Assembly: GCF_040371755.1 (NCBI RefSeq)
Contig: NZ_BAABWE010000007.1
Span: 144,198-208,197, forward strand
Direction: 5' to 3'
DNA from: Bermanella sp040371755
Lineage (GTDB): Bacteria; Pseudomonadota; Gammaproteobacteria; Pseudomonadales; Oceanobacteraceae
Length of the DNA stretch: 64,000 nucleotides
Below are positions 52,062 through 62,500 of this stretch, piece after piece. The position numbers and the translations under genes are program-made. The stretch's first letter is position 1. Every line of letters starts with the position of its first letter. Below the pieces are notes generated by a model, which saw nothing but the letters and a program-made list of their open reading frames with translations, made no database searches and was not told the DNA's origin.

Positions 52062-54970
52062 TGAATTTCTCGAGCGCTTTTACACAAAAAATGGCTTTAA
52101 TTTCGTTAATGTTAGGCATCATCTTTGCCCAAACCACAACTGCAGAAGAACGTAACCGAGAATTAGAAACACCGCATGCAGGCATCAGTGCTGCATGGGG
52201 GTTACTTGCTTGTGGTGAAAGTTATAAACTCACCTGGTTTGAAGGTACACCAAACAGGGTTGTTGGCAAAACGTATGAAGAACTATTAACAAGCCTAGAC
52301 TCGAAACCAGATGGAACCGAGCATGGAGTCACTCTAGGGTGTAACTTAAATGTGAATCACATGGGGTATTTGTTGCAGGCCCATCAAGCATTTGAGGCTA
52401 TTTTGCTTACGGCAGACACCTTATCACAAAAGCATTTAAATCATGCTAAATGGGGCTTTCAAGAGAGTTTCAATTTTTTAGCTGAAGCAAGATTATTAAA
52501 AGGTAATAATTCATTAGTGAAGGGTTTACGAAATCGTTTTAAAGCGGATGACGACCCAAGCACTAAATCACAAATTGAATTACTTACTGAAGCAAAAGGT
52601 ATTTTTAAGCAAGGCTTGCTAGAAGCGACGCCATCTCTAATGGGTTTCAGTTCAGTATTACGCCCAGTGGGTAACGAAGGTAGCGCACTTCCATTTTTAG
52701 TAAATAATACTCAGGGACCAACCACCCCTAATGAATTTCAGCGTTATACCGAGTTATTAAATCGCTATGGTATGGTAGCTTCTAGTAATGCTAAATTCAT
52801 GTTTTTTAAGAACAATGTTAAAGACGTTGATAACCCCCCGTACCGTAACTTTCCTGGGCCAGAAGATTTAGATCTCAATCATGATCGTATCCAAAACGAA
52901 GTTGGCCGTACAGAGGCTGCTAAATTAGCGAAAGAATCTGCAAGTCATTTGTATTTACAGTCAATTGCCCTTGCTTCATTACAAAGCGAAGACCACTTTC
53001 AAGATAACAATGGCTATCAAATTAAACGCCAAGTAAACGACATTGATCGTCTATATCAAGATATTCAATCTGGGTTTAACCCATTACTTTTAGCGGGAGA
53101 TTTTGTACCCTATCAAAGAGTGGAAAATTTTTTGAATATAGCGGCAGATAGAATAAAAGAAGCAACTGAAGCGGAGCAGTCAGCAAAATCAGCATTACGC
53201 ACTTATGAGGTGGATCAGACCACCTTAGCCAGCGAGTTACGTTCACAAACCTCTCAATATGTAGATCAGCTAGCAGAGCTAACAGGTATATCACCTGATG
53301 GTTATGATGTGCACACAGCGCAAGGTCGACAAACTTATAAAGACGAAGTGTTTCACTCTGTTACTGAGGAGCAAGCCGGGACAATAGGGATTGAGGTACT
53401 GGCTTACCAGCAAGCTCTCTTGGCGACCAGTCAAGTACGCACTCAAATTACCAATACAGCAGAAAAAATCGTCATTGAACAACAGCGCAGTGGCGATCTG
53501 GGTAAGTTATTTCTAAAAAATGGCGAAGAATTAAGTTTACTACAATATGCCAATACCATGGCGACTTGTTGTAACGTATCTAAAGGATCGTCAACAGGTA
53601 CCTCAAAAGGGACATCTACTGGCTCTTCACGTGGTGGCTCTAGAGGAATATCTGTTAGCGGTGGTTTGGGATCTTTTTCTATTTCTAAATCTTGGGGGAA
53701 ATCTTGGGGTACCAGTAAGGGGACAAGTAATGGTCAATCTTGGGGCACCAGTGAAGGTTCTTCTCGTAACCCAAATATTGAAAAACTGGCGAAAGGCCAA
53801 TCAGCCATGGCATTTTTGCAAGCCATACAACAAGCCGATGTTGATGCAATTAACAGTGGTGCGCTGCTTAAAAACATGGCCTTAGAGTTGGCAACTTTAG
53901 ATGTCTCATTAGAGGCATCTTTAAAAGCAGAAGAGCGTCAGCAGGCCGTAGTTGACAACCTATTTAAAAAAGCGGAGCGGATTTTAGCGAACTATGCTGT
54001 CGCAATTGCAGACTTCGATAGTGCTTATTACAACGACCCTGCTTATCGCATGGAGGCCAGTCGTACCGAACAAGCAGCCAATGACTCTTTTGAAACAGCA
54101 ATAGAGCTTACCTATTACGCGGCTAAAGCATTGGAATATCAATGGAGCGAGAAATTCAACAACCCTGTATTGCGTTTAGATGGTGGTTTACCCGAGCCTT
54201 TATCTGTGTCGTATGATCCTTATGTTCGTGCTGAGTCGGTTTTTTCGGCTGAGTTTGCCGGTAGCTTTAGCCCAAATTTAGGGGATTTTTTTGATGCATT
54301 AAAAGCGTGGGACTTAAAAATGCGTCAATTGCGTTACCCTAGCCAACAAATCGCAAAAGTACGCTTCTCGTTAAAAGATGACATTTTAGGTTTTGGTCAA
54401 TTTACCCCAGACATTGCCGAGGCAAAGTTCCGTAGCTTTATTGAGGCAAATCGCATTTTAGGTGCCAACCCAGAAAACCGAGATGTGCATTTTGAATTTA
54501 CGCTGGATATTGCAGATGAAAGTATTTTCCCTGCACACCCCAATATCAAAGTAGAATCCATCAACTTAAATTTAGTCAGCACTGCCAGTCGCTCTGTGCG
54601 TGGTGATAACAACATGTCTCCAGCTTTAGTAGATTTGGTTATGTTAGACCGCTCATTTGTACGTACCTTTTTTACTGAGTATCCGATTAAAGATGATATT
54701 TTCAGTTATACCCTACAAAAGGGGCGCATACTTGAGCAGTCGCCATTTTTAGCAACAGTTGAAGCCAGTATTGATGGTTATGCTAGCCCAGAAGTCGTGC
54801 CAAATACCCAGTTATCTAATCATAGTCCAGCGGTGAGCACATGGATGTTACGTATCAAAAATAATCGATATAACAATCGCAAATTACAGTTTCAATATTT
54901 AAGTGATATAGAGGTTGAATTGGAATACAGCTTTGGTAAACCAAAGGATATTCAATTTCCAATTGAGTAA
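52061..54970 (+). CDS. Secreted helical protein, possible Tc-toxin-A-like component
   Basis: 969 aa with signal peptide (MALISLMLGIIFAQTTTAEE), ATG overlapping the previous stop, ribosome binding site GAGGAGAG. Mostly alpha-helical to residue 500. FPGPEDLDLNHDR near 263 repeats a motif in the RHS protein. C503-C504 are followed by about 65 residues of Ser/Gly/Thr/Trp low complexity (SKSWGKSWGTSKGTSNGQSW). Then long helices (IELTYYAAKALEYQWSEKF; DFFDALKAWDLKMRQLRYPS) and a beta-rich end (FTLDIADESIFPAHPNIKVE). That order recalls the pore-helix and TcB-binding C-terminus of Tc-toxin A subunits, but the resemblance is by eye and weak, and the protein is far shorter than a TcA. The gap after it (54971-55142) holds a small REP-like palindrome. 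Confidence 0.65.
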   Translation: MNFSSAFTQKMALISLMLGIIFAQTTTAEERNRELETPHAGISAAWGLLACGESYKLTWFEGTPNRVVGKTYEELLTSLDSKPDGTEHGVTLGCNLNVNHMGYLLQAHQAFEAILLTADTLSQKHLNHAKWGFQESFNFLAEARLLKGNNSLVKGLRNRFKADDDPSTKSQIELLTEAKGIFKQGLLEATPSLMGFSSVLRPVGNEGSALPFLVNNTQGPTTPNEFQRYTELLNRYGMVASSNAKFMFFKNNVKDVDNPPYRNFPGPEDLDLNHDRIQNEVGRTEAAKLAKESASHLYLQSIALASLQSEDHFQDNNGYQIKRQVNDIDRLYQDIQSGFNPLLLAGDFVPYQRVENFLNIAADRIKEATEAEQSAKSALRTYEVDQTTLASELRSQTSQYVDQLAELTGISPDGYDVHTAQGRQTYKDEVFHSVTEEQAGTIGIEVLAYQQALLATSQVRTQITNTAEKIVIEQQRSGDLGKLFLKNGEELSLLQYANTMATCCNVSKGSSTGTSKGTSTGSSRGGSRGISVSGGLGSFSISKSWGKSWGTSKGTSNGQSWGTSEGSSRNPNIEKLAKGQSAMAFLQAIQQADVDAINSGALLKNMALELATLDVSLEASLKAEERQQAVVDNLFKKAERILANYAVAIADFDSAYYNDPAYRMEASRTEQAANDSFETAIELTYYAAKALEYQWSEKFNNPVLRLDGGLPEPLSVSYDPYVRAESVFSAEFAGSFSPNLGDFFDALKAWDLKMRQLRYPSQQIAKVRFSLKDDILGFGQFTPDIAEAKFRSFIEANRILGANPENRDVHFEFTLDIADESIFPAHPNIKVESINLNLVSTASRSVRGDNNMSPALVDLVMLDRSFVRTFFTEYPIKDDIFSYTLQKGRILEQSPFLATVEASIDGYASPEVVPNTQLSNHSPAVSTWMLRIKNNRYNNRKLQFQYLSDIEVELEYSFGKPKDIQFPIE

Positions 54971-55050
54971 TAGTGAATCAAAAAGCTGACAAATATTCTT
55001 TAAGAGCTGGAAGACAACTGTGCCTTTGGGATTTAAAAACAAAACGTGGC

Positions 55051-55074
55051 TTGGATAAGCGAAGCGCATCCGAG
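55051..55074. repeat. REP-like palindromic element
   Basis: TTGGATAAGCGAAGCGCATC, then CGAG: GGAT/ATCC arms with inner GCG/CGC, of the size and composition of short enterobacterial-type REP elements. It lies in the 172-base gap between the TcA-like and the tail-fibre-like genes. Only one copy is seen in the window. Confidence 0.4.
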
Positions 55075-55142
55075 ATGAAAAATTAAATTTTAAAACCAAA
55101 CTTCGGCATTACAAAAAATAATGCAAAAAATTGGGGAAACAC

Positions 55143-56531
55143 ATGAAGTTACACACGAAAACGAAAAGTCTAGCCAAAAAGATATATACATTATCTTTAC
55201 TGGCAACATTAGCTATGACGCCTCTTCCCGCATTTACACAAGGGGAAAACGATATTAGCCGCTTGGTGCCATTTCAAGGGCGCTTACACAATGCAGAAGG
55301 CGAAGCTGTATCCGATGATGTGTATGATATAACGTTTAATATTTATGCCACACCAACGGGTGGCACCCCAGTTTGGACAGAATCCCATAATAATGTGAGT
55401 GTAATTCATGGTTATGTGAATGTTCTATTAGGGGCGATTAATCCCATGCATAGCGATGACTTCAGCCACTCAACACCTGCCTATGATTGCAACGAAGAGT
55501 GCGTAGATTTCACCACAAAAACATATTTAGGCATCAGTATAGGTGGTGGGGCTGAAATGTTTCCGCGCTCGCAATTAGTGCCAAGTTTCCATGCGTTTAC
55601 ATCAAATCATGCAGACCATGCTACCCGCGCTGATGATGCCGATAATGCGGATAAATTAGGTGGGTTAGTCGCCAATACTTATGCGCAAATAGATTATGTT
55701 GATAGTGAAATAGCAGATGCGAATTCAGATGTAACGTCGCTTTCAACTCGAACCGCTAGTTTAGAAAGCAAGTTTACTGGTGCAAAAGCTAGGGATGCTG
55801 AAAAACTCGATAATGTTGATTCATCTGGATTTATGAGGCAAGAATTTGTGAATGGGCATTACGGGTTAACTGCAGGTGGAAACTCTGGAAAATTCATTAG
55901 AACATCACAAAAAGGCTTCATTCCATATCAACCTGGAGGGCATGGGAATTTAGGCACTAGCGACTGGCCTTTTAATATTATTCAAGCAAATGATATATAT
56001 GATAATGGTGTCATATTAGAAAATAAATATTTAGGTAAAAATGCAAAGGCAGCGTCAGCAATTCAAGCTGATAATGCGGCTAAACTAGGTGGCCAAAATA
56101 TTAATTATTTTCGTAATGCCAGTAATATAAATTCTGGACAATTGAATGTTAATAGGATACCTACAGGGGGAGTTGATAATAGGGGGGTTCTTAAACGGGC
56201 AAAATATGCGATAGGAGTTTCGGATTGCGGTATATCAAATAATTGCGGCTATTATTGGGATAAAAATACAGGGTTTATAACTATCTGGGGAATGGTTCCC
56301 GCATTAGTAGATACAGTAGTTGTGACGTACCCTCAATTTATTACTGGAGACAGGAGTGTTAATGCAACGCTGAATGTAACATCAACAGTTTCACATAATG
56401 GAGGGTGGGATAATGCAGCAAATGCGCATGTTTATGGTTTTACACAAGCAGGTTTTACTCTTGATATGAATGACAGTGCAGGTAACGCAAATGTATTTTG
56501 GCGTGTAATCGCCCATAAAGCTGTAAACTAA
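55143..56531 (+). CDS. Secreted phage-tail-fibre-like protein
   Basis: 462 aa from ATG 55143, with GGGGAA upstream. Signal peptide (IYTLSLLATLAMTPLPAFT). Residues 35-150 are a beta domain found in many bacterial surface proteins with a fibre (VPFQGRLHNAEGEAVSDDVY; TYLGISIGGGAEMFPRSQLV). The middle has repeated ADNAxKLGG phrases (DADNADKLGGLVANTY; QADNAAKLGGQNINYF), typical of trimeric tail fibres. The C-terminus (YGFTQAGFTLDMNDSAGNAN, then VFWRVIAHKAV) resembles the gp53-type tail-fibre tip. It is likely a trimeric adhesin or receptor-binding element for the adjacent RHS protein, 6 bases downstream. No phage genes are around. Confidence 0.78.
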   Translation: MKLHTKTKSLAKKIYTLSLLATLAMTPLPAFTQGENDISRLVPFQGRLHNAEGEAVSDDVYDITFNIYATPTGGTPVWTESHNNVSVIHGYVNVLLGAINPMHSDDFSHSTPAYDCNEECVDFTTKTYLGISIGGGAEMFPRSQLVPSFHAFTSNHADHATRADDADNADKLGGLVANTYAQIDYVDSEIADANSDVTSLSTRTASLESKFTGAKARDAEKLDNVDSSGFMRQEFVNGHYGLTAGGNSGKFIRTSQKGFIPYQPGGHGNLGTSDWPFNIIQANDIYDNGVILENKYLGKNAKAASAIQADNAAKLGGQNINYFRNASNINSGQLNVNRIPTGGVDNRGVLKRAKYAIGVSDCGISNNCGYYWDKNTGFITIWGMVPALVDTVVVTYPQFITGDRSVNATLNVTSTVSHNGGWDNAANAHVYGFTQAGFTLDMNDSAGNANVFWRVIAHKAVN

Positions 56532-56537
56532 GCCAAC

Positions 56538-59500
56538 GTGCAGTACCTAACCCAAACCCCAGCCTTACTTAAGCAGCAAGCCTTCCGCTTGCTGCCGTTT
56601 TTTTTCACCTGTGTCTTGGCCATTTCCCCAATGCCATTTGCACACGCTGAAGAAGACACATCGGTTAAAGGCGATAATATTTCCTTGCCAGAAGGCCCAG
56701 GTTCGTTAGAAGGCTTAGGCAAAGCCTTCGAGCCTTCGTTAAACACAGGTGGTGCAAGCTACGCCGTGAGCATTGCTGTGCCAAAAGGGCCGTCGGGTTT
56801 GCAACCTGAGTTGTCATTAAATTACAGTTCAGGTAAAGGGGCGGGTATTGCCGGTTTAGGTTGGGAATTTAACATTCCCAGCATTCAACGCTCGCAAGAA
56901 AACGGGCAACCCACTTATAGTCATATTGATGTTTTAACTTACATGGGCGATACCCTAGTACCATTAACCGATGGCTCTTATGCACCCAGTAAGCAATCGC
57001 AATTTATTCGTTTTTATCAAACTCATTTAGGGTTTATTGCAAAAGATAAAGCCGGTAATATTTTTGAATTTGGTGCCGTTGATGAATTAAATTCTGGCAG
57101 CAATCACTTAGTGGCCACTGGGCCAAATGTGAATACCTTGAACGGTATTTATGAATGGAAGCTCACCAAACACACCAACGCCAAAGGCGTCAGCATTACT
57201 TACCAATATGCAACGCCACATGAGGCCAATCAAGATGCAAAAGCAGTGGCCTCGCAAAATATTTTAGCGGTTTCGCGTATTCAATATGGTTTATCGTCAG
57301 CGGTAAAAAACACCATAAATGTTAATTATGAAATTCGCCCAGATGGTTTTACCAGTTATCAATCGGGCTTTAAGCAACATACCCAGCACAGAATTAAATC
57401 TATAGAAGTATTGCATGGCAACCGTCTGCTTTGGTCTTACCAATTAGCCTATGAATATGAACTGGGTGATAGTTTGTACCCAAGCAAGCATGAACAGGCG
57501 CTGAATTCTGGCATCAGTTTATTAAAAAAAGTCACGCGCTTTAATCCAGATAAAACCCAACAACTGCCCCCCATGCGGTTTGAATACAGCGAGATTTTCG
57601 CTGCCGATCAAGACATCGCACCACTGGGTAACTTCTCAAGTGATGAAGACATCGACTTAAACCAAAATGGTGTGTTAGACACCAGCGCACTGATTCAAGT
57701 GCAAGGCTTGCCCACGGGTATTAATGTGGTTGGACAAGATGCCAGCCTCACAGATTTAACCAATGACGGTTTACCGGATTGGTTATTTTATAAAAACGGC
57801 CAGTACCACTTTGCTCAAAACCTAGGGCCAAATAAACTGGGCCAACCCCAATTTGCAGCGGCTAAAACCTTAAACCGCGCACCGGTGGCACCACTTAACG
57901 ATGCCAGTGTGGACCTCACCGATTTAGATGGCGACGGCCAAGCAGACTTTTTACACCGCATCAGCGACAGTACATGGTTGTATTACCGCAACCAAGGCAA
58001 TGGCGAATTTGCACAGGCTGTGGCTTACCCGAATATTCCAACCATTCGCCCGGGTACCACTGGCACCTCGTTCATGGATATTAACCTTGATCAGCGTCTT
58101 GATATTATTTCAGCGCAGGATCAATACCTGCGTTACTGTCAAAACGGCGAGGCCAATCCAGCGGCATCATTGGCACAAGGGTACGACCAAGACCTCGCCC
58201 CATTTGGAAATTTCCCCGGCCCAGAAGACATCGACTTTAACGCCAATAAACAATTTGATATCCCCCAATGGCAATGCAGTGGCAGTATTTTAAGCCCATT
58301 GCCGGCAGGCATTAATCTCACCAATAAAGCGGTTAAGCTGGCTGATATGAACGGCGACCGCTTAAAAGATTTTGCATGGCTGCGCCAATTAAATTCAAAA
58401 ATTCAGGTGAAATACTGGCCACACAAAGGGCAGTTAGCCTTTGATGATGCCATTGCTATTCAAAACGGCCCAGATGCCACAGGCTTAGTAGTTGAGCGCT
58501 TAAAACTGCAAGACATTAACGGCGATGGCCTTGCGGATTTAGTCTATGTGCAACCGGGGCAAATTCGTTTTTGGTTACAACAATTAAGTGCCAATGGCCC
58601 ACGCTGGGCCGATGCACAAGCGGTTGAAGCGCCCAACTATGTACCCACAGCGGTAGGTGTGTTTGAAGGAGACATCAACGGCAACGGCACCAGTGATTTT
58701 ATTTGGGTGTCGGCCAATGGCAGTATCACACCGCAATATTTAGACATCAGCGGCGATACCAAATCCCATTTAATGACGGTGATTGATAACGGTATGGGTT
58801 TGCGCACCCAGCTGGATTTCACCAGTATGGGTGCCATGCAGCAAGCGGCCAGTGATGCCGGCTATCCATGGCAAATATCCAGCCCAATTTCGCAACAAGT
58901 GGTCAGCAAACGCACCCATATTTTACCCCTTGATACCACAGGAGATAATCAAACCGACCGCATCGTGCAGACCTATGATTACCGCGACGCCTATTACGAC
59001 GCCTACAAAAAACAATTCCGTGGCTTTGCCTTTGCACAGGTAGAAACCTTAGGGGATACCGCAAAAGGCACTCAAGTTAGCCGTCACTATTTTTACACTG
59101 GCGCACCAGATGGCCAAGACAACGACGGCGACGGCAATATTGACGAGCGCGAACTAGACGGCACCACCGAAGAAGCGCCGCTCATTGGCAGTACAAAAAT
59201 GGTGGAACTATCCAGCAAAGCCATTCCCACAGGGGCGCAAGCTGGCAACCCAATTGATTTGATTCCGGGTGTTGAACTGGCTCACGATCAAACCGTACAA
59301 AAACAAATAACGGCATGGTCACTACGCCGTATTCATACAATAAATTCCACCGTGGCCAGCATGTCTGGTAAAGAGGTGAGCTTTGTTCAAAAAGATAAAG
59401 AGCAAACCGTCTACAGTGAATTTTCAAACAATGTTAAACAATCCATAAAAGAACACAGCTATGACGATTGGGGCAATTTAGTCAGCACCACAGATTACGG

Positions 59501-62500
59501 TTTATTAGATGAAATCGGCGACGAAAGTTTTACTAAGAACACATTTGCCTATCATGCAAATGGCGTATTTCAAATGCCAGCCAGCACCTATGTATATGCC
59601 GGTTTAGATGATCGCGGGTCACGCTTAAGTGGCGAGAAAACCTATTACGATAACCTAGGCTTTGGTCAGTTAAGCCGCGGCTTGGCAACGCAAAAACAAA
59701 ATTGGAAAACCGCGCAAGAATGGGTCACCACTCAAACTAACGTTTACGATGGAATTGGTAACCCCATTTTATTAATTGACGGAGAAGGTCGTCGCCGTCA
59801 ATTAGTGTGGGACACCCACCACAGAACCTATCCAACCGAAGAATGGATCTACGCCAACGGCGTGGATAAACAGCCCCTGCGTATTCAAGCCATTTACGAC
59901 ACAGGCCTTGGGGTACTCACCCAGCACATAGGGTTTAATGAAGAAACCACCACGCTCACCTATGACGACTTTGGCCGTTTAACCAGCATTCAAAAGCCTC
60001 ATGAATCCACACCGGCCACTCAATACAGTTATCATTTTGTAGACCCGTTTCGCCAGTTAGAATACCAATTTGCCTACGAAGGCTTTAACGACTCGGGCCT
60101 AACCGCCAACGCCCTTGATAAAACCAGCTTTGTGCAAACTCGATTACTGCGTGATGATGATCAAATTGAAGAAGTCCGTGCCCACATTGACGGCCTAGGC
60201 CGTGAACTGGCCACTATCACCAAAGACGAACAGGGCTACATAGTTAGTGAATCCAAATGGTACGACAACCAAGGTCGTGCCATTAAAACCTTTCGCCCAT
60301 GGCGCACTCCAAGCCAAGCGTTTATTTTGCCAAGTGGCGATACCCTAGCTACCGACATCCAGCTAGACCCTCATGGTCGTCCATTGAGCGAAACTCTACC
60401 AGAGGATAACCTAGGTAATCGTTCAATCATTAGTTATGAATACTTTCCGCGTAAAGTACTTACAACCGACCCAGCCGGTTACCAAAGCGAAAAAACCTTT
60501 AACGCCCAAGACAAGGTATTGCAACTAAGCCAACAAATGCACATCGACGACGCATTAACTTGGCAGCACTCGCAATTTATTTACGACCCACTGGGGCGCT
60601 TAACCGAACTAAACGATGCCCACAACAACATCAAACATCAACGCTTTAACGGCCTAGGCCATAAGGTTTGGCAAAGTGATTTAGACCAAGGCGTCACCCA
60701 ATATCAATACGACACCACAGGTAAGCTCATCAGCAAAACCGACCAAATGGGACGCAACCTGTATTACCATTACGACGGTGCAGGGCGCTTAACCCAAGTA
60801 TTAGATAACAGCCATAAACAACTTTTCCAATACCATTACGACCAACCCCAATACGCCGCACAAACCACAGGCTACAAGGGCAAGCTTACATGGGTAGAAG
60901 AATTTCACGACAGCACGGTGAATAATGGTCAACCCCATTCCGAGCATTACCACTATGACTTACGCGGTAATGTCATTCACAAACAACGCTCTTTGTTTGG
61001 CGTGCCTTATAAGTTTCATTATCAATACGATGGGCAAGATCGTTTAGCGCGCCAAATCTTCCCCGATGGTGATAATTTAGATTACCAATACAACCTACGG
61101 GGCCAGCTTAAATCCATCAGTGGCATGGTTGATAAGTTGCATTACGACGAAGCAGGACAACTAAAAACCATCGACTACGCCAACGGCACTCAGCAACAGC
61201 GTAATTACGATGGCAAAGGTCAACTGATTGACCTAGCCAGTAAAAAAGGCAGTAGCCAATTAGATTTACTTACCTACCAATACGATGGTCGCGGCAACTT
61301 AGAGCGCATCGACAACATTTTACAAAGCCGTTTAACCCAAACCTTTGAATACGATGCCATCAGCCAACTGAAAATCGCCACCGGTGGCTATGGCCAATTG
61401 CGTTACCAGTATGACGCCATTGGTAATATTCTGGCTAAGCGCCACGACATGCCAGCTAATTGGTCATTAACCACCGATCATGACATGCAAAACTTGCAAT
61501 ATGCAGGGGGAACTAAGAACCGCATTAGTAAAGCTGGTAAAGCAGGACCACACGCCGTAACTAGCTCTGATAACGGCTACGAATGGCAATACAATGGCGT
61601 GGGCCAGCGCGAAAAAACCACCTACCCAGATGGCAGCTACAGCCAACTGAGCTGGGATCAATTGGGCCGCCTCACCAAGTGGGAAAAGAAAAACGCCAGT
61701 GATGAATTGGTCAGTTTTGAAGCCTATCAATACGACTTTAAAGGCCGTCGTATTTATAAAACCTCTACTACAGTGGGCGCAGGTTTGGCGAATAGTAATT
61801 TCTATGTGGACAAACACTACGAAATTCGCAACGACAGCGCACAAAAACATGTGTTTGCAGGTAACTTACGTTTAGGTCGTTTAGAAACCCCCATCGTACA
61901 AGCCTTACCGCAAATTCGCGCCTACAGTTTAAACCCAGGTTGGAACCAAGTTTTCCTACCGGTTCAGCCCGATGGCAGCTCCATTTTTGAACAGCTTGGA
62001 ACGTATGGTGCCACACAAACTGTATTACGCTTTAATAGCGAAAAACAACGTTATCAAGCGTACGATCAAAATAAAACAGAGCTGGTTTACAAAACCTTAA
62101 ACAAACTCAACGCCCGTGATGTGGTGTGGATTAAAACCCCAAGCCAACAAACTTGGGAATTTGAAGGGGCTAGTCAAGCGCAAGACACCGTCGCTCAAGT
62201 ATTAAACCCAGGTTGGAACCAAGTACAGCTACCCATTACGCGCAATAACGGCGGCGAAACATCCCTTGAGTTATACGCCCGTAAAAACGGCCTAAGCAAC
62301 ATTTGGCATTACGACTCTGCCAATAACCAATGGCAACATTATTCTGCTGAAAACGATTCCGTAGGCGCGACCTCGGGCGCGATCAATGAACAATTATTGC
62401 CAAACACATTAACCGAGATTCAACCCAATAAAGTGTACTGGGTACAAACCCCACGCTATCAAGTACTCAGCCAAGCGGGTGGCATTAACAGCACCAAATA

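Noticed and set aside
55143..56531. Tail-fibre-like gene taken as evidence of a prophage.
   Set aside because: No other phage genes (terminase, capsid, integrase) are present, the protein has a Sec signal peptide, and it fits the secreted-protein operon.
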